Origin: Chitinophagaceae bacterium UBA4412
GTDB taxonomy: Bacteria > Bacteroidota > Bacteroidia > Chitinophagales > Chitinophagaceae
Length of the DNA: 12,995 bases
Reading direction: 5' to 3'
Assembly (NCBI GenBank): GCA_002400445.1
Contig: DGQO01000018.1
Span: 5,077-18,071 of the forward strand
Shown here piece by piece: positions 1 through 7,500 of this stretch (the stretch's first letter is position 1; each line of letters begins with the position of its first letter). The notes under the pieces are model-generated. The model was not told the origin of the DNA. It saw nothing but the letters and a program-made list of their open reading frames with translations, and did not search any database. The translations under genes were made by a program, and so were the position numbers.

Positions 1-2856
1 AATTATCTCTGCGAAATCCCCGGGTTAAGCAAAGTGCCCGCTCCTCAAACAGACAATTGTCCTGCATTTAAACTTCCTATTGCCGTTATATGCGCAAACT
101 CAAATTTTAACCTCGATTTTAGTGCAACCGATGCCGATGGCGACTCCCTTTCTTATGCATTTTGTAATGCTTACGATGGCGGTGCAGCAGCGGCGGCAGA
201 CTACAGAGATCCGCAGCCTCCCCCCTATAATGCGATCACTTACGTATTTCCTTTTAATGGAACGAATCCATTGGGCAGATCTGCCAGCATCAACCCGGTA
301 ACGGGTATTATCTCCGGCCTGGCGCCAAATGGCGGAAAATATGTGGTGTGTGTATGCATCTCTGTTTATCGCAATGGCTTACTTATAGGCAGCCATCGTA
401 AAGATTTAATTGTTGAGGTTTCCGGTTGCATTCCCACAGAAGCCATTGCTATGCCGAGCCTTACCACCTGTGATGGGTTCAACATCCAGTTTAGTCATAG
501 CAGTACTGGGGCAAATACCGTATTCTGGGATTTTGGTGATCCTTCTACCCCTGGTGATACTTCTGTACTAGATGCGCCAACTTATACTTATGCAGACACC
601 GGCTTGTACACCATAAAATTTGTAATTAATCGTGGCGGAAATTGCACGGATTCCACCACCAGGACAATCGGGGTGTATCCAGGCTTTTTCCCTGGCTTTG
701 ACGTAGATGCTCCATTTTGTGCCGGGGTGCCCGTACAATTCAACGACACCTCTGCAACGAACTATGGAACGATCAATTCATGGAGCTGGAATTTTGGCGA
801 TGCCAGTACGCTGGGTGATACCAGTCATTTGAAAAATCCAAGCTATGCATACCCCGCCGCAGGTACCTACCAGGCGCAGTTTAAGGTTTCTAATAGTAAA
901 GGATGCACCCAAACCATAACCCGTGACATTGTTGTGCTGGAACCACCTGCTATAACCGCTATTTCTTCCGACTCTACTTATTGCGGTCTTGATAGTTTGC
1001 AACTGACACTCGCCGGCGCAGGAAATGTTACCTGGAGCCCCGCAATAAATATTCTGAATGCAAATACCGCTGTGGCTACTGTGTTTCCAACGGTGGCTAC
1101 CACGTACATTGCTACGCTGGAAAGCCAGGGCTGTCGTTCATTAGACTCTGTTCGTGTTATCCCTAAGTTTGACTTAAGCAATGCCATTAGTGCCAGCCCA
1201 GGTACAATATGCGAAGAAGATTCTTTAATCCTCACGGGATCTTCCAATAAAACAGATCATTTGCAATGGGCATGGTCGCCCACAGTATCAGTACTCCATG
1301 CATCCTTACAAAGCACTGTTGCTTTTCCCGCAGCCACCACTACTTACAGCCTTCTTACACGCTGGGGAAAAAACTGCGTGGTGACCAGCACAGTGAATGT
1401 CCCTGTCACGAGATTAGCTATTCCAAATGCAGGGAAAGACACTGCTTTTTGTGCATCACAATCAGCTATACAACTTGCTGCCACTGGCGGAACAACTTAT
1501 CAATGGTCGCCGGCTGCCGGTCTTAGCGCCACCAACTTGCCTAATCCTACAGCATCACCTGCTGCTACCACGCAATATATTGTTGCTGTAGGGGTAACAG
1601 GATGTACCCGAACCCGTACAGATACTGTAGTCGTAACTGTAAGAACCAAGCCTTCAATTAGCCTCACTAACGATACCCTTATTTGTACAATTGACACTCT
1701 GCAATTACAAAATTTATCAGGCCCTGGCAATGTGGTATGGAGCCCGAATTATATGATCAGCAGCACAACAAGTAATAGCCCGTTAGTGAGCCCCGATCTG
1801 CCCACAAAATATTATATGCGGTACACGGATGCCTTTGGATGCTATAATGATGATTCCGTATTCGTAGATGTAAAACCAGCCGTAACCCTTGATGCCGGGG
1901 CAGATACTTCTATCTGTGCTTCGGAAGGATTCGTATTGAGTGCTACCGGTGATGCTCTGCATTATACGTGGACCTCAGCACGGTACCTCAGCGACTCCAG
2001 CATTCAACGGCCATTTGCAACGCCACCGGTAACCACTGTATTTACTGTTATTGGAAATATTGGAAAATGCCAGGCGCAGTCTGATGTAAAAGTAACGGTA
2101 GCGCCTTATCCGCCCGCATTTGCCGGCAGAGATACCAGCATTTGTGTTGGCAAAAATGTAACGCTAACGGCTACAGGCGGCAGCAGATATTCCTGGTCTC
2201 CAGGCACTTTTTTGAATGCTACGAACATTGCCTCTCCTACTGCCCTTAACCCAAGGGGTAATACAAGGTATATTGTAACGGTAACAGATACTTTGGGATG
2301 CCCTAAAGCCATGAGTGATACTGTATTGCTAAGCGTAGTACCTGCCTTAAATGTAAATGCCGGCCCGGCAGATACCAGCATCGTAGATGGCGAACTGCTC
2401 TTTTTAAATGCCACAGGCGCAGACACTTATTTGTGGACGCCGGGCACAAGGCTAAGCAGCACAACCATTGCCAATCCTGTAGCCAACCCCACAGACAGTA
2501 TCCGGTACTTTGTAACGGGTACGGATCGCAACGGTTGCATGGGCTATGACAGTATAAATGTGCGGGTGTTCAGGGTAGATCCGGATATGTATGTACCCAC
2601 AGCCTTTACGCCAAATGGAGATGGGAATAATGATCTTGCACGGCCCATTTTGCTGGGCATGAAGTCGCTCAATTATTTTAGAATTTACAATCGAATGGGT
2701 GAACTGGTGTTTGCTACATCTGAAGTGGGCAAAGGCTGGAACGGCATTTATAAAGGAAAGCCACAGGATTTGGGCACCTTTGTATGGATGGCAGAAGGCC
2801 GAACATATAAAGGTGAATTGCGCAAGAAAAAGGGCTACCTGGTGCTGATAAGATAA
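1..2856 (+). CDS. Partial (5' end missing) PKD/Ig-repeat surface protein with type B T9SS sorting domain
   Basis: The frame is open from base 1, so the GTG at 34 is not a credible start and the true N-terminus, with its expected signal peptide, lies upstream. Residues below are numbered from base 34. Order: a cadherin-like segment with a DADGDSLSYAF motif (about 26-130); two PKD-like domains with WDFGD (165-169) and WNFGD (252-256); seven repeats of about 73 residues (309-845); and a C-terminal domain (852-940) opening with VPTAFTPNGDGNND, then NRMGE and GWNG. That last domain matches the gliding-motility-associated type B T9SS signal. Known of the family: such proteins are exported by the Sec system, cross the outer membrane through Sov/SprA, and act at the surface or as released adhesins. 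Two usual positions differ: NRWG is NRMG and WDG is WNG. Ligand and exact role cannot be read from sequence. The next gene starts 38 bases downstream on the same strand. Confidence is high for the class, low for any specific function. Confidence 0.93.
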   Translation, partial: NYLCEIPGLSKVPAPQTDNCPAFKLPIAVICANSNFNLDFSATDADGDSLSYAFCNAYDGGAAAAADYRDPQPPPYNAITYVFPFNGTNPLGRSASINPVTGIISGLAPNGGKYVVCVCISVYRNGLLIGSHRKDLIVEVSGCIPTEAIAMPSLTTCDGFNIQFSHSSTGANTVFWDFGDPSTPGDTSVLDAPTYTYADTGLYTIKFVINRGGNCTDSTTRTIGVYPGFFPGFDVDAPFCAGVPVQFNDTSATNYGTINSWSWNFGDASTLGDTSHLKNPSYAYPAAGTYQAQFKVSNSKGCTQTITRDIVVLEPPAITAISSDSTYCGLDSLQLTLAGAGNVTWSPAINILNANTAVATVFPTVATTYIATLESQGCRSLDSVRVIPKFDLSNAISASPGTICEEDSLILTGSSNKTDHLQWAWSPTVSVLHASLQSTVAFPAATTTYSLLTRWGKNCVVTSTVNVPVTRLAIPNAGKDTAFCASQSAIQLAATGGTTYQWSPAAGLSATNLPNPTASPAATTQYIVAVGVTGCTRTRTDTVVVTVRTKPSISLTNDTLICTIDTLQLQNLSGPGNVVWSPNYMISSTTSNSPLVSPDLPTKYYMRYTDAFGCYNDDSVFVDVKPAVTLDAGADTSICASEGFVLSATGDALHYTWTSARYLSDSSIQRPFATPPVTTVFTVIGNIGKCQAQSDVKVTVAPYPPAFAGRDTSICVGKNVTLTATGGSRYSWSPGTFLNATNIASPTALNPRGNTRYIVTVTDTLGCPKAMSDTVLLSVVPALNVNAGPADTSIVDGELLFLNATGADTYLWTPGTRLSSTTIANPVANPTDSIRYFVTGTDRNGCMGYDSINVRVFRVDPDMYVPTAFTPNGDGNNDLARPILLGMKSLNYFRIYNRMGELVFATSEVGKGWNGIYKGKPQDLGTFVWMAEGRTYKGELRKKKGYLVLIR
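958..2568 (+). repeat. Seven tandem Ig/PKD-like protein repeats within the surface protein
   Basis: Seven units of roughly 70-75 residues follow each other inside the coding region, beginning near bases 958, 1186, 1423, 1654, 1882, 2113 and 2347. Each follows the scheme DTxIC, a short strand ending in a G or N, YxWSP, then nP-x-a-x-P-x-x-T-x-Y-x-V, then GC and a D-x-V-x-V strand. The cysteine near the start and the one in GC recur in units 1 to 6, which suggests a disulfide per unit. Unit 7 has Val (TSIVDG) in place of the first cysteine. The copies are clearly related in protein but well diverged in DNA, so this is an old expansion rather than a recent duplication. They probably form an extended stalk of beta-sandwich domains; that is inference from the repeat type. 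Confidence 0.8.
2587..2853 (+). other. Type B T9SS C-terminal sorting domain (within the surface protein)
   Basis: The last 89 codons encode the gliding-motility-associated C-terminal domain. Recognisable landmarks are VPTAFTPNGDGNND at its start, the central FRIYNRMGELVF strand, GWNG followed by a basic turn, and GTFVWMAEG, ending in a short basic stretch (KGELRKKKG) and a hydrophobic YLVLIR. In characterised Bacteroidota this class of domain directs cargo through the T9SS and is often paired with a PorP/SprF-like outer-membrane partner. No such partner gene lies in this window. Confidence 0.9.
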
Positions 2857-2894
2857 AAAGCAGCGACGATTTAATATTAAATATCTAATTCAAA

Positions 2895-3665
2895 ATGACG
2901 AATAAAAGAAAGACAGTCCTTATCACCGGCGCCACATCAGGCATCGGGGCAGCCTGCGCTGAAAGATTTGCAAAAGAAAATTTTGACCTTGTACTCACCG
3001 GCCGCAGGCAAGAGCGATTGTCGGAATTACAAAAACGCTTACAACAACAATTCCAGGTAAGGGTGCATATTCTCTGTTTTGATGTTCAAAACAGGGAAGC
3101 CGTCTTTGCAGCTTTTACTCATTTACAAGAACAAATTTCCTCTATAAACATCCTGATCAATAATGCCGGCCTGGCCTTGGGTAAGGAACATTTTGACGAG
3201 GCAAACATGGATGACTGGGAAGTAATGCTCAACACAAACGTACATGGACTTTTATATGTGAGCAGAGCTGCAATACCCTTGCTGAAAAAAGCGGATACAG
3301 CGCATATTTTTAATATAGGTTCCATTGCCGGAAAGGAAGTGTACGAAAATGGAAATGTGTATTGTGCTACAAAATCAGCCGTAGATGCGTTGAGTCAGGC
3401 AATGCGTATAGATTTACTGCAATATGGCATGCGGGTAACTGCTATACACCCTGGTGCTGCAGAAACCGAGTTTTCTCTTGTACGCTTCAAAGGAGATGAA
3501 CAGCGGGCTGCTGCCACATATGAAAACTATGAACCGCTCACCGGCGCAGACATTGCGGATTGCATTTATTACGCTGCAAGTTTACCCCAGCACGTGTGCA
3601 TCAATGATCTTGTAATTACCTGCACAGCCCAGGCAAGTGCGCACTATCACAAAAAACAAGCATAA
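2895..3665 (+). CDS. Short-chain dehydrogenase/reductase (SDR), YdfG-like
   Basis: A classical SDR of 256 residues, the usual length for the family, predicted to be cytoplasmic. The cofactor motif TGATSGIG is at 11-18. Arg37-Arg38 after the second strand favour NADP(H). Asp63 and NNAG (89-92) follow. The catalytic set is Asn115, Ser143, Tyr156 and Lys160, with PG at 186-187. The segments NNAGLALG, NVYCATK and VRFKGD resemble E. coli YdfG, an NADP-dependent 3-hydroxy acid/serine dehydrogenase, so oxidation of a small hydroxy acid or reduction of its semialdehyde is the best guess; the real substrate cannot be told. The ATG is forced because an in-frame TAA lies six bases upstream. It starts 38 bases after the surface-protein gene on the same strand, so co-transcription is possible, although the functions look unrelated. 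Nothing appears truncated. Confidence is high for family, moderate for subfamily. Confidence 0.93.
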   Translation: MTNKRKTVLITGATSGIGAACAERFAKENFDLVLTGRRQERLSELQKRLQQQFQVRVHILCFDVQNREAVFAAFTHLQEQISSINILINNAGLALGKEHFDEANMDDWEVMLNTNVHGLLYVSRAAIPLLKKADTAHIFNIGSIAGKEVYENGNVYCATKSAVDALSQAMRIDLLQYGMRVTAIHPGAAETEFSLVRFKGDEQRAAATYENYEPLTGADIADCIYYAASLPQHVCINDLVITCTAQASAHYHKKQA

Positions 3666-3699
3666 AAGAAGCAAACAGCTTTTTAGCTTTGTTTTATGC
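3660..3699 (+). terminator. Hairpin over the SDR stop codon, possible weak terminator
   Basis: GCATAAAA (3660-3667) and TTTTATGC (3692-3699) are perfect inverted copies that enclose the SDR stop region. Inside, AAGC (3669-3672) can pair with GCTT (3686-3689). A smaller alternative hairpin, 3666-3672 with 3678-3684 (one G.U pair, loop AAACA), is followed by a T-rich stretch. Neither has a strong GC stem, and the outer one lacks a U-run after it, so this is at best a weak terminator or an mRNA 3'-end stabilising stem. Confidence 0.35.
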
Positions 3700-3759
3700 A
3701 CAGCCCCACAATATGATTATTAGCAAAACGTTGTAGCATTACGGCAGCGGCTCTGCTTG

Positions 3760-3767
3760 CAATTTTG
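3760..3767 (+). promoter_or_regulatory. Candidate Bacteroidota -7 promoter element for the small secreted protein
   Basis: CAATTTTG differs by one base from the Bacteroidota -7 consensus TAnnTTTG and stands 22 bases before the ATG at 3790, giving a short leader. The upstream TTG at 3731-3733 lies somewhat too far away to be a clean -33 element. An exact TAGCTTTG occurs at 3684-3691, but it falls inside the SDR 3' hairpin and has no TTG at the expected distance. The assignment is tentative. Confidence 0.3.
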
Positions 3768-3789
3768 TAGCTTGCCCGTTCCAATATTC

Positions 3790-4278
3790 ATGCTTACTTA
3801 CCTCAACAGAATCGCCTTATTTCTATGCCTTTGCCTGCCATTTGCAGGTAATACTCTCTGTGCTCAAAATGTAATCAGACAGTCAGCTTGCGATAATGCT
3901 ACCATCAGACAGCAGGCAGACAGTATCAAAAGGAATCTTATTGCAGCGGGATTTATTGTGGTGAAAGAAGCCAGCGTAACCATGGAGAGTGAATACGAAC
4001 TGCCGGTTGTAGTGCCACTTACCCAGGGAAGTTGGTACCAGTTTGTTTTTATTGGCGATCCGGAATCGAAACTTTACGAAGTGCGGATGTTCGACTGGAG
4101 TGAGCGACAGGTCGTTTACCAAAAAAAGATGTGGGGTGATGTGGATGGAAATGTTATCCGCTACGATTATATTCCCAGGTCTTCAGAATATCACATGATT
4201 AAACCGGTACAGGTAAATAAAAAGAAGAAAAAAAATCTTTGTGGTTATGTGATGTTGCTGAAAAAAGTAGCCCAGTAA
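3790..4278 (+). CDS. Small exported protein of unknown function
   Basis: I do not recognise this family. From the ATG at 3790 it has 162 residues. The N-terminus is a typical signal peptide: Arg7, a hydrophobic stretch at about 8-18, and a likely cleavage after LCA (23-25). Cys24 is not in a proper lipobox, so a soluble periplasmic or secreted protein is more likely than a lipoprotein. The mature part is mixed alpha/beta in appearance, with a Gly-Ser-Trp-Tyr-Gln-Phe strand leading to IGDPESK (88-94), a YEVRMFDW strand (96-103), DVDGN (117-121) and a lysine run (144-148). No catalytic motif or T9SS sorting domain is visible. A TTG start at 3757 would add 11 residues, but it overlaps the candidate promoter and would spoil the signal peptide, so ATG is preferred. 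It is convergent with sov; its 3' end is 275 bases from the sov stop. A role linked to secretion is only a guess from position. Confidence 0.75.
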   Translation: MLTYLNRIALFLCLCLPFAGNTLCAQNVIRQSACDNATIRQQADSIKRNLIAAGFIVVKEASVTMESEYELPVVVPLTQGSWYQFVFIGDPESKLYEVRMFDWSERQVVYQKKMWGDVDGNVIRYDYIPRSSEYHMIKPVQVNKKKKKNLCGYVMLLKKVAQ

Positions 4279-4464
4279 ATTTCTCTCTCATTTACTCAGG
4301 TGCATAAGAATGGCTGGAACAATCTCTTCTCTTACCACATACAAATACTGAAGCCATTTCCTTTAAACCCATTTCTGCCACAGGCACAAAAAGAATTGTA
4401 CAAGTTTGTAATCTTAGTTGCCAGGAAAGCATTGCATTGTATTTCCAAAAACAAAGAGACTGAT
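4279..4464. other. Intergenic spacer between convergent genes, no feature seen
   Basis: This stretch separates the end of the small exported gene from the U-tract of the sov terminator. Short open frames run through it on both strands, but their proteins are of unlikely composition, have no recognisable start signal, and continue through the terminator stem. No clear plus-strand terminator with a T-run was found after 4278. Confidence 0.5.
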
Positions 4465-4545
4465 AAAAAAAGGCTCTCTCAAAAGTCTTCTCCCTGCAGC
4501 ATTTGAATGAACAGATGCGAAAGAAAATCATCCTTTGAGAAAGCC
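4465..4545 (-). terminator. Intrinsic terminator of sov (minus strand)
   Basis: Bases 4532-4545 and 4472-4485 are inverted copies able to form a 14-bp stem in the minus-strand RNA. The two plus-strand mismatches (C4476/A4541 and A4484/C4533) both become G.U pairs in the minus-strand transcript. The loop is 46 nt and the stem is followed at once by seven U residues (A-run 4465-4471 on the + strand). It begins eight bases after the sov stop codon. The plus-strand RNA would keep the two mismatches and has no U-run, so the structure serves only the minus-strand unit. The long loop is the one unusual point. Confidence 0.75.
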
Positions 4546-4553
4546 CCATTAAA

Positions 4554-7500
4554 TTATTGTGCCAGCGATATTCTCACCTGCACACCGGCCCTTGTATTTA
4601 CCGTAGGTGCACTTGATGAGATGTAAGGCGTCACCCTGCGCTGATCGAAATAAAGTTTCAAATTCACCCGGTTGTTCAGGAAATAATCAATAGTAGGTGT
4701 AATAGTTATTTCCTTGCTACCACCGGTGGCAAAATTATTATCCTGGTCCAGGCGGCTATTAGCCGTTACGTTGTCCCTTATGCGGAGATCTAACCGGAAG
4801 TTGATTTCGTTATCGAGCTTGCCTTTGCCATCTTTATCAAGGAATTTAGGCAGCTTAAGTCCTGCCAATAATTTAAGTCCCCGCTTGCGGTAGCCGGCAC
4901 CTATTACAAATTCTGTACTGCGCACTTCGCTCAATTGGTAATCGTATAGACTGAGGCTGAGGGTACGGCTCTTGGTATACTCAAACTTAGCCTGTAACTG
5001 ATTTACAAACATCATATCAAAACCAACCAACGGACCAAACTGCTCCTGTATCGTTACGTTTGGCACAAGGAAGAATGGAATAAAATTATTAGATACCGTA
5101 TCTAAGAAAGAGGGATACCCATACTGTGATACATCCTGGTAAAGTAAGGCCGAAGTAAACCCATTCATGCTCAGACTTCCATTATAGCCATGCGATAAAG
5201 TGAAATTAGTGAACACCTTATCAAATCCTTTCACACGGGTAAGCCCGTTGTAATCTAATTTCCAATTTGGCCTTGGTAAAATATTTTTGAAAGGATTAGA
5301 TTTTGTATTTGCATTGCTTTGTTTGATGAGGGAAACGTTTTCCGGATTTTGCCCGGTATATGCTGCAATAAAAGATGGAATAAGTACATCCACTGCATAT
5401 TTCGTATATCCAAGATAGTAACCATCCGGCTGCACCTGGGCCTGTGTGTAAGGGTTCTTTTGACCGAGCCTTCGAGACAAAATAATACGGTTAGCTTCAA
5501 AAGTTTTAAAAGTTTCTGATACCCTGTTTGGATCAAACTTGCCAAACAAAGTTTTGAAAGCAATGTAGCTTACGTCAAAGCTACCACCGGTATAAGGGTT
5601 CAGGTGTTGGAAAGTTCTGTTCGTACCACCGGTTGTATCGATGAACCTAAAAGTTTCATTATAACTTTTGTTGAAAGACTTCGTGAGGTTAACGGTAATA
5701 ATCAGGTCACGCACGGGTTCTACCTGTCCATTTAAAGTAAGGCGCTGGTTATAACTTTGCTGAAAGAGATAATTAAAATTCGTGTCTTTAGTGATCAAAC
5801 CTTTAGCGGCTTTTCGGTTTAGCCAGTTGGTATCCGGTTGATGGCCGAGGATAAAATCAAAACCAGGCGCCCCGCTTCGGAAATTCTCCCCAAAGAATTG
5901 GGTGCTGTCCATATAGCCTGGCAGCCTCGTGTTAGCGTCTTCGGAATAAGTAACATTTATATTCTTTATACTAGTGAGCAACTTGCCAAATACTCTTGCA
6001 CCGGTGCCGAGATATGGAACGGCAGTCTGATCTACAATACGGCGGGTACGCACAACTTTTTTACCGCTTTTTAAAGTAACGCTATCCCGCACTTTTGTAA
6101 TCCTGTTTTTCCATTTATCACGGTCCTCGTCTTTTGACGGAACGTCAAGTTGCTTCAACCATTTTGATTTTTGATACAGCCGGTTAAAATCCAGTTGCAT
6201 GTTGGCTTCTTTCTGCTGACCATTTTCAATAATATTACCTAACTCCACTGCAAGGCGGGAAGCACCAATCCAGCGATAAGCTGCCTGGTATTTCAGGTTT
6301 ACGGTAGTCCAATCTGTGAGCGGCAGTTTTGAAGTGGGTAGTGCATATGAGAAATTAGCCGTTTGATTGAAGAGGGTATTTCTTCCGCCACGCAGCAGGT
6401 TCTGCCACATGGTATCCCGCTTTTCTTTGGTATCAAGGCGGCCAAAGGGCTCATCTACCCTGCTATTATTTGTGGCTGTATAATCGAGCGCCAGCGAACC
6501 TGAGCGGTTAAAAGTCCACCGCATAATATAGTCCCGCTGAAACACGAAATACTTATCATAAGTTTCCGGTATTGCGTATTTAGACGTACCTACACTCCTT
6601 GCCCTGATCACGCCAAACTGCCGGCTCAAATCTGCCCGGAAAGCAAGCTGCGAAGGACGTAAGTTTAGGTTGAAATCTTTGAGCAAATCAAACCAGTGAT
6701 GTTTGGTTTTTGCAAATACCTTTTTAAAAGGCTCAAAGTATCTAGGTCTGGGCGCAAAATTATAACCAAGTGCTGCACGATGCCTTACCACATCATTGTA
6801 TTCTATTAATGGGTTATGAGAAGAAGTTTTGATGTAAGAGTAGCTCACATCAAAATTTTCAATATCATAAATCTTCGGCTTCTTATCGGTTGTGCGGTTC
6901 TTGCGCACATTCGTAAAATTGAGCGTAGTGATCGAAGTGAAATCAATGGCGGCATTCCGGATAGAATCCTTAGTAGCACGACTTTGATTTTTCGTTTTAT
7001 CCTTCAATTTTAAATCCTGGTCATAGGGATCATATTCCGGTGTGCTGGTAGACTGGGTATATGCAGCGTAAACGGGAATACTGATGCCGGTACTCTTTGG
7101 CAAAAGTTTACCTAATTCTAAATTTGCCGCCACATCAAATTGCAGGAAATTATCCCGGTAACGATCATTTATTCTTTGCTCCAGTGTTCCAAATCCGGAG
7201 CTATGCATATTAGCCGAAACCGATACTGTTCCTAAATCGCTAAGCGCAAGATCAACCCTGGCCAGTGCGGCATAGCCACCCTTTTCATCCAGGGAAGAAA
7301 GCCTTAGTTCGTTTGCCCATACTTCACCACAAACCGGGCTTGTTCCATTGGAATTTTCTACGCCTATGAGTACGCCTTTTATTTCACCAAGGTTAGGACT
7401 ACCCATCACAGAATAGATCTGGCCGTTTTCCTGCACTTGCCGGAAAATCTGTCCTATTGGCTGGCTACTCAGGTTCCTGGCCTGCTTTATCCTGGTAAGG

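Noticed and set aside
34..36. GTG as start of the left-edge surface protein
   Set aside because: The frame is open back to base 1, no signal peptide follows the GTG, and the upstream codons read naturally into the domain, so it is an internal Val codon.
2106..2426. Minus-strand frames opposite the surface-protein repeats
   Set aside because: They are rich in Val, Thr and Ala only because they mirror the Thr/Val-rich repeats, and show no independent gene features.
958..2568. Possible recent DNA tandem duplication in the surface-protein gene
   Set aside because: The units are alike in protein pattern but differ widely in bases and length, so no recent duplication or slippage is visible.
3757..3789. 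TTG start adding 11 residues to the small exported protein
   Set aside because: It overlaps the promoter-like box and places extra residues before an otherwise well-formed signal peptide; ATG at 3790 is better.
4292..4549. Short open frames on both strands of the convergent spacer
   Set aside because: They cover the terminator stem and U-tract, have no start signal, and encode low-plausibility sequences.
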